From Kuschelorhynchus macadamiae (Eukaryota > Arthropoda > Insecta > Coleoptera > Curculionidae), in NCBI GenBank assembly GCA_030620095.1, contig JAUTXW010000322.1, forward strand, positions 1,147,001 to 1,211,000: a DNA stretch of 64,000 nucleotides, in the 5' to 3' direction. A program made the translations under genes and the position numbers. Under the pieces are notes generated by a model. That model was given only the letters and a program-made list of their open reading frames with translations. It was not told the DNA's origin and did not search any database. Positions 1 to 12,130 of this stretch are shown here, one piece after another. Position 1 is the stretch's first letter. The number at the start of each line of letters is the position of its first letter.

Positions 1-429
1 GGCTTTTTAAGTTTGTTAGAAAGAACCGCTACATACATATTATAGTTTATGTACATAAATATATGTAAAATGTATGAAAAGGAAAATGTAACAAATAAAA
101 TGAAAAATATGTACATTTGTATGTTTAAAGTTTATTATTTGAAAAAATCGCTAATTTATAATAATAAATAAGGATCATTTCTCTTATTCTATAAAACCTT
201 TTACTGCTTTTAACAAGTTATGTACTGCATTAGAAACATTTTCTCTTGAGGAAGTAAAATTTCTTATTTGGTTTTAACGTTGCTATTTTTTTAGCTTAGG
301 CTTACCCTTATTATTACGAATAAGACTTTCTAAAACGCTATTTAAAATGTTTTCGTTTGTTGGGAACCCCATTGTTGGCACATCATCGTCAATATTGACA
401 TAATCTTTAAATGAAACATCATCGATGTT

Positions 430-1480
430 CATTGCAGTTTTGTACGAGATCTAAATTTGTTTTCATTTAAACAGTGGAAGGTCATCTTCTTCACGCCAGC
501 CATCAGTAGTATCCTGAACTAATTCATCTTTAGTAAATCCTACCTCCCTGAAACAATTACTGATTGTTTGTTGTTTTACATAAAGATTCCATGTTTTATA
601 TAGATCTCTAATTGCGTCAAGTAGCAGGATTGTATTTCTAGTAGTTGCTTCTTCCATATGAGCCAAAACTTTCGTTTTGATTCGTTTTCTGTAATGCTGT
701 TTAAAACTTTGTATAATTCCTTGGTCCATTAGTTGTAAAACCGAGGCCAGATTAGGAGGAAAATATTCCAGTTTAATGTTTTTTTAGTTTCACTACATCC
801 TTAGTGTGTGCGGGACAGTTGTCAACAAACAGCAGAATTTTCCTATTTTGGACAGCAAACATTTTATCTAGCTTTTTGAGCCACTTTTCATAGATATTCT
901 TGTCATCCCCGCTTTTTTGTTGTACTCATAATCAGTTTTTGTTTTTTTTTGGACAAACGTCTGCGTTAAAAATGTCATTTCAAATCAGGTAAAACATTTT
1001 TCTTCCAATCCTCGCTACATTGTAAATCTGCATAGCACTCTCACTACAAACCGACCTTTCGAGGATATTATGTCTTGTTTTAAACTTATTTAACTATCGT
1101 TTACTAGCTGAAAAATCATACCGACCCAAACAAAAAGCAAATTCTTTAGCATTTCCTCTAATTAAGGTTCCTGGGGGAGGAAGATTTTTATCACGGGCCA
1201 TAGCTTCATCAATATCATTATTAAGATACGTTGTAAACCATTTTCGTTTGGAGTTGAAATCATGATCATCTTGTTTTTCCAAAAACTTTGTCATTGTTTT
1301 CTAAAACGGTCAATAATATGTTAGGGGGACTTCCAAATTGTTGTGCAATATCTTTTTCTCCTTTTCGCATTTCTCCACCTCAACATATAATTTTAATTTT
1401 TCCCTATGCGTTAAACATTTTAAATTTCACATTGCCCTTTTAATCTTTCACTAATACACACATCAAAAATTCTTTGTCAA
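430..1480 (-). pseudogene. pogo/Tigger-type DDE transposase relic
   Basis: This is a decayed transposase of the pogo/Tigger (CENP-B-like) branch of Tc1/mariner, read on the minus strand. The open piece at 1294-1094 has a CENP-B-type helix-turn-helix region (KRKWFTTYLNN, then AKEFAFCLGRYDFSASKR). After an in-frame stop the frame continues with FKTRHNILERS. Further on a fragment with FVDNCPAH carries one catalytic Asp. The 729-463 piece begins MDQGIIQSFKQHYR, the block that normally follows the third catalytic region. Several stops and frameshifts separate the parts, so it cannot make active protein. TIR-like sequence lies upstream. The family call is firm; the exact limits are approximate. Confidence 0.85.
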
Positions 1481-1609
1481 ATCTCACCACCTTGACTGTA
1501 ACCGATAAAAATTTATAGAATGCTATACGATGAAGCCGATACGTGCTAAGAGACTAAAAAATTTCTTCTGTTAATCTTAATTTGTTGTCACTCGTTATCG
1601 AGAACCCGT

Positions 1610-1722
1610 AAATCCCCGATTGCATATCGGGTAGGTATTTCCACGAAAAATTCGAGTTAGGCTTGCCTGCTAAATTTCGGTTCGAGTTGTAGAAATGTTC
1701 GAGTTGTAGACATTTGACTTAC
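1610..1722. repeat. Tigger-like terminal repeat region
   Basis: The segment contains three variants of a TTCGAGTT(GTAG) motif, ending in CGAGTTGTAGACATTTG. Tigger elements commonly have this kind of terminal sequence, and it lies on the 5' side of the transposase relic. No matching inverted end is visible between base 1 and 430, so the other TIR is lost or outside the window. Confidence 0.4.
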
Positions 1723-2818
1723 AGAGATAAAAATACTTGGACAAAATGTGAAAATTTAATTATTTGCATAAAATTATTGACTTATGAAAAATGTATAAAT
1801 TTTTTTTTCTTAAATACGATAATTTCTGAAATAAATTGATCGGAAACTACTTCATTTTTTCTTTCACTAAGATCTTTTGTCAAAAGTAAAATCTGAAAAT
1901 TGTGAATGTGTCCCGGGACGAACTTTATAATAATTTGAAAAAAAGGGAAATCTAAGGCTACAAGATATGATAGTTGGCAAAAAAACCAGCGATAGCTGCT
2001 GAAGCTTTTTCCACTTGATTCATTTTTACTCATTTTTACTCAAAGTAGAAATTTCTTGAGAAAAATCAAACCGCTCATATATCTAACTAAATATAAAGCA
2101 ATATCATAATTTCTCAGGACTTTAACTGTGTTCGGTCATCAGATTTTTTAGAATTCGGAGAAAATACCAAAAAATAAGACGAATAAATATATGATTTATT
2201 ACTCCATTTATTCTATAGGAGATAGCACCATATGAAACAGTGGCGTAACTACAAAGGGCTCCGTATACGGTCGTACAAAATCCAGTTATGAATAAAAGTA
2301 ACACCAAAAACAGGACCGGACTTAAGACCTCTAGGACGGTAGGACCTAGGGCTTTAAGGCCTCCCGAAAGATTGCTATGTGATTGTAACATAACTGATGA
2401 TTACAGAAAAGGTCCTTCGTCTCACATTTCGCTGTTGTCGCCACTGCGGACAAAGTGACTAAACACTTATTTATAAAAAATACGATTAAATGTGTAAAAT
2501 CCTAAAAATACTAAGTAAAAAAATCAATAATTATTTTCCTTATTTAGAAAAGTTGGCAGGTAAAAATCTAATTTAAATATTTCTCCTCGACAGTGCAGTA
2601 GAGAAAAATAAACTGTTTTATTTAGAAAAAAAATCATCAGGGTAAATTAATTTTTTACAGCTTCAGAATTGTTCTACCTTTAGTACATACTTCAGCAGAT
2701 ATTGGCAAAAAACTGAGTCTGTTTCAACTTTTTTGCAATATTTTGTTGGACTTGCAGCGGGGCTAGCAACAATTGAAAAAATAAGCAATTTCACCCACCA
2801 GTAAGCATGCTTTGTTTT
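1723..2818. other. intergenic, no gene seen
   Basis: AT-rich sequence without a credible coding frame. A possible short MITE-like segment bounded by CAGTGGCG and CGCCACTG lies at 2238-2446. Confidence 0.5.
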
Positions 2819-4067
2819 ATTTCCCTCGTGAAAGGGAAATGACCCTCCAAGATTTTTTCAGATCTTTACGTTTCGAGGTCACTGGATGTGCAAAGTATGT
2901 TTTCTCGATTTCGTCGGACTGTCGGTCTGCTTGTCTCTCTGTTTGTTGACGGCAGAGCTTAAAATGTTTGTTAAAAACTGAGGGTCACATGAGGATGACC
3001 TGGTAACATTTTGGTAAAAACTCAATATGGCGAAATAAAATGGCGGCCTAGTAAAATGTTAATAAATTATTACTAAAAAAACTGTTAATTCAATTTACCT
3101 CAAATTTTGCACCACAATCAAAGATTACGGAAGAGTCAAACCATAAAGGAATCCAAGATGGTGAAACAAAATGGCGGCTTAATAAAATATTTAGAAATTT
3201 AGCCTGAACAAATTACCGAATAGATTGATTTCAAAATTTTAGCAAGTATAAACTGTGGTATCGAGATGAACTGGTAACATTTTGTATTTGTATTGTGAAA
3301 ATAGTCCTCTGTTAGGTTTAATCCATCTCCATGTGTTAGCGTCCTTAGATGCCAAAATTTGTTTTCTCAATTCCATCGGTGTATCTGTCGGTACGTCTGT
3401 CAGTTCGCTGCGTAGCTAAAAAACTACTTACACGATTGATTTTTGTCAATCAAGTTTTGGTCAATATTTAAGGGTCATATAGAGATGACCTATATGATGA
3501 GATGCAATATATTGGTAAAAGTCTAATATAGCGGAACAAAATGGTTGCAAAGTGCTATGTTAAAAAAAATATTAGTACAAAACTCGTTAGCCTATTTACT
3601 TCAAATTTTACACAAAAATCAAGAGTTACGTAGGAATGAACTGGTAATATTTTGGAACGAATCCAAAGTAGCAAAACAAAATAGCGGTCTAATAAAATGT
3701 CTAAAAAAAATTAGCATAAAAAATTACTTATTAGATTAATTTTAAACAAGCATTTAAGATGGCGAAACAAAATGGCGACCAAATAAAATGTTTAATCGAC
3801 GTAAAAAATATTTTTATTTATATGATTTCAAATTTTGCTGAAAAACTAAATATGATGTAGGGATAAACTGATACAAATTCATGTACATGGTGGTACAACA
3901 TAGTGGTCTTAAAAAAATCAAATGTCTGAAACTACTTTTTCAATTTATTTTAAATTATGCCCCAAAAACATGTGTGGCATAGATAGAAATTGATAAAATT
4001 TGGCATATTGGTATGAATCCAACATGCTGCAATAAATTGGCGCTCGATAAAATATTTGAAAAAACAG

Positions 4068-4075
<8 letters not shown>
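2819..4075 (+). repeat. dispersed TGGCGG repeat, long copy A
   Basis: This is one of the longest copies of a family seen at least eight times in the window. It starts with a TTCCCTC/GAAAGGGAA block, then a GTCTGTC-rich block (2920-2945), then degenerate units of roughly 120-140 bp. Each unit has 'gaactggtaa.attttggta', 'atccaagatggcg' and 'aacaaaatggcggc' phases (near 3025, 3160, 3530, 3670, 3760 and 4015). A second GTCTGTC block is at about 3360-3400. The copy ends directly in an (AT)n run. It shows no coding potential. It is probably a non-autonomous element or satellite-like repeat of unknown class. Confidence 0.75.

Positions 4076-4136
<61 letters not shown>
4070..4136. repeat. (AT)n microsatellite
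   Basis: A dinucleotide run that directly continues the 3' end of dispersed repeat copy A (aacagtatatgtatata). Confidence 0.95.
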
Positions 4137-4139
<3 letters not shown>

Positions 4140-6009
4140 GTATGAAATGACTATGGTAAGTGCGGAATTAGATTGGGTCGCACTTCACTATTCTTAATAA
4201 AAGGAATCAAAACTAATTTCTGGCTACGTCCATGAATCGATTCCAATAATAATTAATCAGCGTTTTGAATGGGTCACTGCTAATTTCTCTTCTAACATTC
4301 AAAAATTTAGTAGGGTGTTAAAGCATTGAAATCAGGTTTGAAGTTACGGAGTCTTAAATTGATTTATAGTTGAAAGAAGCAGCAGAACTTTGAAAAAGCA
4401 AAATCTGAAAAGAAATTTAATTTCAAAACTGAATGTTTTAATTCGTTTTCAGTCTGATCAACATAAAAGGAAAAAGTCGTTAATTACTAAAGTAGAAATA
4501 ATAAACTCATTTATTTCATTTAACGTAAAAGCGATTTTTTTAATTTAATTATTTCAGCTCAAAAAATTTTAATACAAACTAAATACTATAAAATAAATCA
4601 CTTTCTTCTCCATAAATTTAACAAAACTTCTAAATGAGATTTCAGACCTGTTAAATGTCACTTTTCATAGATACATCAAATCGAGTAAATAATATTAACT
4701 GCCATTGTACCATGATACCATAATTCGATTTCAATCAAATATTTCCCACGATTCGCGATATCCCAAAAACGTTATTCCAGCCATATAATGTAAAAATAAA
4801 CATGTTATCCAAACAGAAGGCGATTTATTTGGCATTGTGAGCCCCATGGGCAGACAGTGTGTTTATTTTTAGATGCATGGTTTTTGTCAAAACAGTTTGT
4901 TCCTGAGTGATTTGCTTTCGCATATGTTGTAATGATACTGGTTAATTTGCGTACCGGATATATTTAATCTATAATAGCTAACTGGGCTGAATTACTGCTC
5001 TAACAAACTTTACATTTTTTTAAATGTAATTTAGGTAGATTATGAAAAATAAAAAACAAAAACATTATTTCAGTTGGATTTTGATTAATTTTTGATGATG
5101 TTTTTAACTGATGCATCGAACATGACATTCTCCCATATAGCAAAGATATTAGATTGTTTAAAAAAAACTCTATTATCCACTTATTGACAAGCGTATTTAA
5201 GGTAAAAATCATAAAACTGATCATAACTTAATGGCTTAATATCCATAGGGAGCCAAAATATTCAAATGCAGTTTTTTATTACCCAATACAGTATTGCTGA
5301 CTGCTTATATGCTGGGATTTTGGGCATAGAAAATTCGTATGAAATTTTGCTAGCAATAATGTGTATTGTGCTTTCTGCGTCGCAACTCTATTATTGCCAT
5401 TATCACAATAAAATCAAAACAAAACGGCTACTTTAAAATGTTGAGTTACAAAAGAATCGACCATATAATAATCAAGTGAACTGATCTTAAAGTTATATTG
5501 TCTTTCTAGCAGATAAACGTTTACTTAACTTTGAGTTTTATTTCTTTTATCATTTTAGTAGAACCTGTAAGTAAGTGAAGACAGAAGCAGTATTTCAACA
5601 ACCTGGCGCCATTCATTGTGCTTTATATAATCAAGACAAATAAACCGTAATCATGGCTATCATGGGCTAGCTACCTAATGACTAGTTAAAATCACAATCA
5701 ATAACTTTTAAAAATGTAGTTTACATCACATGCTGCTCATAATCTACTCTACTCTACTCTAAAAATTTGACTTACTAAAGTCTTCGTCAAACTATTATCT
5801 GATTACAAGATTGTAAGAAAGTATTTGTTACTAGTTGCTTTTCTCTGGAACTGATTCTGAGACGTAATCTTATGTTGTAATGCCTACTAATGTATATTAT
5901 TTGGACACAGACTTCAGTAAATCAATTTTTTAATTTAAAATATTATTTTTTTGGTGCATTTCTAAAGACGGTATTGTTATGCCATTTGCCAACTTAAATT
6001 CAATTGAAT
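4137..6009. other. intergenic, no gene seen
   Basis: AT-rich sequence in which I recognise no gene. A short ACTCT pentamer run lies near 5742-5760. Confidence 0.5.
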
Positions 6010-6510
6010 AGATTTTTATTTACGTTGATTTTCTAAAAATTTTGCTTCCGCTATTTTGAATTCGTCCACAACTTTACCAGTTTATCTCTATATCCCACTT
6101 AATCCTTGCACAAAATTTGAAATTAGTTTAATAAGTAGTTTTCTCAAGCTGACTTTTTACATATTTTATGAAGCCACTATTAGTTTGGCTATCTTATATT
6201 AGTATCAAAATGTTACCAGTTCATTCCTATATAACATTTGATTTTTGTGTAATATTTGAAGTAAATTGGAAAATTACTTTTTTAGTAATAATTTGTTTAA
6301 CGTTTCACTAGGCTGTCATCTTGTTCCGGCATATTGGATTTTTACTAAAATATTACCAGGTCATCCCCATATGAAAGTTAATTTTTGACTAAAAGTTGAA
6401 GTCAGTTGGGAAAGTAGTTTTTTAGCTATGTCGCGGGCAGAGAGACCGACAGACAGACAAACCGACGGAATTGAGAAAACATATTTTTCGGCATCTAGGG
6501 ACCTGAAACC
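6010..6510 (-). repeat. dispersed TGGCGG repeat, inverted copy
   Basis: This is the reverse complement of the repeat family, with unit phases such as ccgctattttgaattcg, taccagtttatctctat and a terminal GTCTGTC-rich block (6430-6470). The order of blocks is reversed relative to copy A, so it is in opposite orientation. Confidence 0.75.
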
Positions 6511-6676
6511 TTAAGATTTGAAAAATTCTCGAATAGTGATTTTTCTACGATTACAATACGTCATCAGGGATGACTAAAAAAAAAGATTGTCACGTTTTAC
6601 GGACGAATAAAGTTTGTGGTAATCTCTTAGCATAATTTTTGCTTCAAACATTTTGCTTGGGTTATTAACTCTGTGG

Positions 6677-6712
6677 GCAAAGTTTACAGAATTAAATATC
6701 TGTAAACTTTGC
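6677..6712. repeat. perfect 13-bp stem hairpin
   Basis: GCAAAGTTTACAG and its exact reverse complement are separated by 10 nt. A C-rich/G-rich run follows at once. No function is assigned; it may be a transposon end or cruciform-forming site. Confidence 0.7.
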
Positions 6713-7270
6713 TGTGGGGGGCATTTTCCTCCCCCCTAAATACGCTACTGATCTTAACTATTTTTGTTGGTTTATTGCCAAGCTCTCGTCTATGGTCGAC
6801 ACAATGGGATTGACACAGGTACTTTCATTGCAGCCACTGAGCCAGAATAATTTTTTATGAGTTATCCATCCTCATTCAGCCTCTAACGGACATGAGTAGG
6901 ATGGTGTATGATCTAGATACATTAAGACTCGCTTGTGTGGATTTTATCTCTTAAATCGACCGTACTACTTAACAAAGTCTGTGCGACCAGCCGGATCCAT
7001 TAGTCGCCGGATATTTAGTCGAAGTTGAGATTTTCTTAGCCTTGTCATCATATAAGATTTTTAGCAAAGCCAACTGTTATTCAAAAAATAGCATCAGTAT
7101 GTATGGTAATTGCGCATGAACCTTAGTTTGCGGTAAAGCCGTAGTTATCCAACGTGTGTCATAATAAATTAGTATATTTTTGCTCTATTTCGTATTCTAG
7201 TCCTTGTCAGCTCTGAAATTTATGAGTATACGGATATTTAACTTAAACGCTTGTACATAATGCGGTTTCC

Positions 7271-7627
7271 ATGCAGAGGACTGTTAATATCATTGGAAAT
7301 TCCAATGAAGGGTTTACAAATACAAGCACCAGGCTGTTTTTGGCTTCTGAAGGCATTCCTATAGATTATAGAACCCTACATAAGATATATTTCGATTTTC
7401 ATGCTGCTTACGGATTTAACGCAGCAGAAGTGGAAGCGGATCTTGCAGCCTATGGATCCTACATATCTTCGGAGAGATCGATTCATCTTCAGAGGACCAG
7501 AGAATGCCATAAAAATTATTTTACCAGCAATTCTCCCAAAAAAAAATTTTTAGAAAACACGACGTGTCCTGAGGAACTAGATTCCTCAAAACTTCCTGTT
7601 GTTACTAGAGTCTTAATATGGTTCTAA
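7271..7627 (+). pseudogene. LINE N-terminal region, unrecognised domain
   Basis: An open frame of 118 codons that overlaps the endonuclease frame by 10 nt. Its C-terminal TRVLIWF, followed in another frame by NIASLRNK, suggests that the two frames were one ORF before a small indel near 7618. I do not recognise a domain in the first 100 residues. It could be an ORF1 tail or an N-terminal extension of ORF2. Confidence 0.5.
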
Positions 7628-8382
7628 TTAATATTGCTTCTCTAAGAAATAAAACTGACGAGTTGTACCTATTTCTGGAAGAATTGGAGTTCCCCCAACT
7701 TGTTGCAATTACTGAGCACTGGCTGAATCTAAACGAACCCTTTTATATTGAGAGGTATACCACAGTAGCTAGATATGACAGAAAAAACTCAGCTCATGGG
7801 GGAACACTGATTCTATCCCTAAATGGAGATTTCATGTCGGTATCTAAATATGATCATTTGTTAGCGGATAGCTCTTTTGAATTCTCTATAGTATATAATC
7901 AAAACCTTGATCTTTATTTAATTTGTATTTATAGATCACCAAACTCTGATGTACAATCATTTTTAAATATCCTGGTAAGTTTGCTAGACAGCCTACCGAT
8001 TAAAGGTAAAAAAATTCTATGCGGGGACTTTAATATTGACTATGCTACTGTTTGTGCCATCCGGAAATATCTAATTTCTATATTCGACTCTTTCGGTCTT
8101 TCAATGCATGTATCCTCGCCAACTAGAATTTCAAAAAACTCTTCTTCTATCATCGATTACATGGCGTCTGATTTTTCTCCATCAGAGGTGCAATCACAGG
8201 TCTATAACTCAGGTCTTTCCGATCACGAGGCGGTAATTTCCAGATTAGGCCCTTACCAAGATCTCGCCATCGGGGCAGAATTTTCTCGGCCGCAAATTTC
8301 TCAGTATTTCATAATATTTGCTTTAACACCAATTGGAATTTTGAATCTGATAATGTCAACACAAACTTCAGAACTTTTTTAA
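7618..8382 (+). pseudogene. LINE endonuclease (EEP/APE-like) domain
   Basis: This would nick target DNA for target-primed reverse transcription. Visible family motifs, in order, are NIASLRNKTDEL, ITEHWL, GGTLI, IYRSPNS, LCGDFNID and the C-terminal SGLSDHEAV. These include the GDFN and SDH catalytic signatures. The frame slips near 8315, after which the correct continuation (WNFESDNVN, then KPWTTKGIR) runs in another frame up to a stop at about 8642. Because of these breaks it is a pseudogene. Confidence 0.85.
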
Positions 8383-8742
8383 ATAAAACAAGTGCTTTTA
8401 ACAAGGCCTTCCCGCTTAAGAATATCAAACCTAAGCGGCATAAACCGTGGACCACGAAAGGAATACGAATTTCTGCTAAAAATATGCGCTCGCTCTCATA
8501 TATAAAAAAATTCACCGACTCCTTTCTTATTCTCGACTATATCTCTAATTATAGGAGGATCTACACTACTCATATTAAGTCAGCAAAAAAATTACACTAC
8601 CGAAAACGTCTAACAAACTCTAATAACGTTTTAAAAGAAACCTGATCCATCATCAACAAACTCAGAAACAAATCAAACCCTGTGACTCAGATCTTGCCAG
8701 GGGCTAATGATCTAAATGATTATTTTATTAATGTAAGCAAAA

Positions 8743-10345
8743 ATGTTACCTCTAGTATCTCGCCAAGTTTGGACCCTCTTTCGTTTCTCCCTCCTTCAAA
8801 AAAATTTAGCTGATAGCTTTTTCTTAAGTCCCGTTAGCAACACTGAACTATTGAAGGTAATACATAATATCAAAAGTAAATCTTCGTGTAGCACTGATGG
8901 CCTATCAATTAGAATATTCCTGAACTTGCCACTCCCAGTCATAGAGGCCCTTACAACATTAATAAATGAGTCCTTTATAAAAGGTGTATTCCCTGATTGC
9001 CTTAAAACAGCTATAATTATTCCACTTCATAAAGGCGGCGAAAAAACTAACTCTTGCAATTATCGCCCAATTGCACTACTACCAGTGCTATCAAAAATCA
9101 TCGAAAGGCTACTGAAGAACCGTCTTATGCCATTTCTCCTGAAACATCAGATAATATCCCCGGAGCAGTTGGGATTTCTACCCAACAAGTGCACCAGTGA
9201 CGCCATGTTCACGTTGCTTAGAGGCGTCTACTTATCTCTCAATAACAACCACCCAACTGCCTCAGTTTTTTGTGACTATGCGAAAGCCTTTGATTGTGTT
9301 AGTCATGATAAACAAACTACATTTTTATGGAATTCGTGGTACTTCTTTAAATTGGTTCAAATCTTATCTTGGAAAAAGGCAACAACTTGTAAGGGCTAAT
9401 GGTTCCGATTCTGATTGTAAGTTGATTACAAGTGGAGTCCCTCAAGGTTCAGTCTTGGGACCTATTCTTTTTTTGTTATACATTAATGATATCACGAACC
9501 TTAAAATTAATGGAAGAATCTCCCTTTTTGCTGATGACACAAGCATAACATGGAGTGATTTTGATACAACGTCTTTACAATCTAGTATCTCCAAAGACTT
9601 GGTTATAATTAAGGCTTGGTCCGATTCCAATATGCTTTGTTTTAACGTCGATAAAACGGTGGCGTTATCTTATAAGGGAACTTTACAACCACTTCAGGTA
9701 CATAACAGCAATATTGAATACGTAGAGTCGGTTAAATTCCTGGGTTTAAATATAAATAGCAACCTAAAATGGTCTAATCATATTGACACCTTAACTAAAA
9801 AACTTTCTACCGCCATTCGATCAGTTTCAAAAGAACTAGACGTTCCTTCTGCCAGACTTACTTATTTCTCTTTATTTGAATCCCACCTCCGCTATGGCCT
9901 TCCCTTTTGGGGCTGCTGTACCACCGAGCAATTTCGTAGTATTTTTATGCTTCAAAAGAGAGCCATTCGTTATTTGTTTGGTCTAAATAATAGAGCTCAC
10001 TGCCAATACTATTTCAAAAAACATGAAATATTAACACTTCCTGCATTATTTATTTTGGAAACGGTATGTTTGCTGAGAAAACATATAAACACCCTCCCAG
10101 AAAGGCCACAACATGTATACCCTACCAGAAACTCTAGGCATGATATTTATCTTCCCATTCCTTCCACAGAATTAATAAAAAAATCAATTATTTACAACGC
10201 CATAAAACTTTACAACAATCTGCCAGTACATTTAAAATCTATCCCTATGCTTGCACAATTTCGAAAAAACACCAAAGCATACCTCATTGAGAGACCATTT
10301 TACAGCGTTAATGATTTTTTTTTTTCAGTGAGTAAGTCTCTTTAA
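8743..10345 (+). pseudogene. LINE reverse transcriptase
   Basis: A reverse transcriptase of the non-LTR type in two overlapping frames. The first (8743 to about 9310) has KSSCSTDGLS, AIIIPLHKGG, NYRPIALLPVLSKIIERL, QLGFLPNKCTSDA and DYAKAFDCVSHD. The second (about 9310-10345) has GIRGTSLNWFKSYL, SGVPQGSVLGPILFLLYIN and the catalytic LFADDTSI. The late region RLTYFSLFESHLRYGLPFWG is the usual thumb-proximal block. A single frame change near 9310 breaks the domain between RT blocks 3 and 4. The FADD active site itself is preserved. Confidence 0.92.
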
Positions 10346-10770
10346 ATTGTCACTAAACTCGCTTGTTTACTTAAATCTTTTGTGAGTCATGTCCTAACTC
10401 ATAGCATAGAATTTTGTAAATCATTATATAGGGAAAAGAACTGTCGAACATTCACTTAAAACTTAATTATTTTTGTTAGGTATTGGATTAAAAACAATTT
10501 AATTCTTTTTGTATACTACATTCTACACTAGTTCAATATACCTTCTGTTTAACATCACAATTATTTGTATAACTATAATAACATAGAGTTTAAGGTCGCA
10601 TAGTTGCAATTTTGATTTCAATGTCATCGAAATTATTCACCTCGTACATGTGTGTTTGTTTACTTTTATAAGGTTATCATGATTCATTTACTGTTTGCAA
10701 TGTTATGCTATATTCTAACGTGTGTTTTACGATTTGGTAAATTGATAATTTACATTTTAAAAAAAAAAAA
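10346..10770 (+). other. LINE 3' UTR and A-tail
   Basis: Non-coding sequence after the RT stop that ends in an A-rich run of about 13 bases. This is the expected 3' structure of a target-primed insertion. Confidence 0.55.
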
Positions 10771-11869
10771 AGCACTGACCTGTCGAAATTATTTTCGATT
10801 AATGTTTTGATATGTCTTATTTTTAGGTATATTTTGCTTTGTCCATAAAATTGTAGAATTTTTCTGCGGCAATAAAGCATACTTTTGTTTGTTTTGTTTG
10901 TTGTAATTTCAAATTGTGATCCGTTTTCAGTTATGGTGTTCAAGGACTTGTGCAGCCATATGGATGTAATGCCATCAGAACTCGTATTACCCGAGGCAAA
11001 TAGTCATAATAAGGTTTGGGCTATTAGATCAACACATTTCCATTTTCGATTCCTATCGCATCTGTTATATCTAAGATTGTGTTAAATGAAGCAACAAGCC
11101 ATTTGATTTCCGGTCTCTTAAGCTCGGCTTTTAATAAATTAAAACAAAATGATGTTCATACTTTAAATGAGTTTTTAACTCTGGTAACCAACGACACGAA
11201 TAATATAGATCTCTAAGAATTTAAGGTCACAAGAAAAGAGTGAAAATTATTTACAATATTACTTAACAAATTATATTTGACGTAAACCGCAAGCATTTTG
11301 ATTTGTAGATTAAAATATACATTTAAGATTTAAATAAACTTAAAATATTAAAAAATAATTTAACTTATTTCTGTAAAAAAATACTACTACAAAAAAAGTC
11401 TATTGGATCTACGTACTTATGAATACATCTTCCCTTAAAAGCTTTTGATTAATCAGATAGAAAAAATGTCCATTATAAATATTTTGCGGTTTATTTTTCA
11501 TTTTTGTGTATACTGGGTGCTTCGGAAAAGTGTAGCATACAACAATTTAAAACTTTTATCAATGCCTCCTGTATATTATAAGTCTATTACATGGGCCCCT
11601 TTCAGCAGATTATAAGTATCAATGGTTTGATATCTCTATCTTTAAAAACAAGTAAGGTAAATAAAAATATTTTCTCCTTATAGTAGAATGCCTCTTACCG
11701 TCTTACGGCAGATTTTTTGTCAGTTTTCTCGGCTTCTGTTACGATTATCTAAAAATCGATAAAAATTGATGATACAATCTACATAATTATAGGTGACAGA
11801 AATAAGACACAGGTATTACATTTATTGTAATTCATCTTATAATTAATATTTCAATAGCCCAAAAAAAAA
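10771..11869. other. intergenic, possible transposon end
   Basis: No gene is visible. At about 11511 the sequence tatactgggtgcttcggaa resembles the first bases of Tc1/mariner-type TIRs and may be one end of the element whose transposase relic follows. Confidence 0.4.
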
Positions 11870-12130
11870 TGTGGGGTTTTATCGAAAAAATTCTTTAAAA
11901 CTGCAAACTGCATCTCTTTCTAGTTATTACATTTGCTACCCGAAAACGTACTTTAAGTTTAGAAAACAAATTAGCAGTTGTTAGGTGCAAAGTCTGGACT
12001 ATAAGCTGAGTGGAAAATTTCCCTGAACTTTGATCACTATGACCTTAAAAATGGCGGCTCTAGAAGTTATTGCGTTGTCGTGCAGTAAGCGTACAGTAAC
12101 AATATACTTACCAGGCCTCTACTATCTAAT
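11870..12130 (-). pseudogene. mariner transposase fragment
   Basis: On the minus strand short frames show RPGKYI, then LLHDNA (the block around the second catalytic Asp), and then in another frame FHSAYSPDFAPNNC, which matches the third catalytic block (YSPD) of mariner transposases. Several stops and at least one frame change lie between them. The rest of the transposase is not recognisable, so this is an old relic. Confidence 0.6.

Larger units (their letters stand above)
7271..10770 (+). mobile_element. CR1-like non-LTR retrotransposon (LINE)
   Basis: A LINE with an N-terminal reading frame (7271-7627), an apurinic-type endonuclease, a reverse transcriptase, a 3' UTR of about 400 nt, and an A-run at about 10757-10770 that looks like the insertion-time poly(A) tail. 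Lesions are few: frame changes near 7618, 8315 and 9310 and a stop at about 8642. It is therefore a fairly young but dead copy. The clade (CR1/Jockey group, perhaps Daphne-like) is judged from motif flavour only. The 5' boundary is not defined. Confidence 0.85.
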
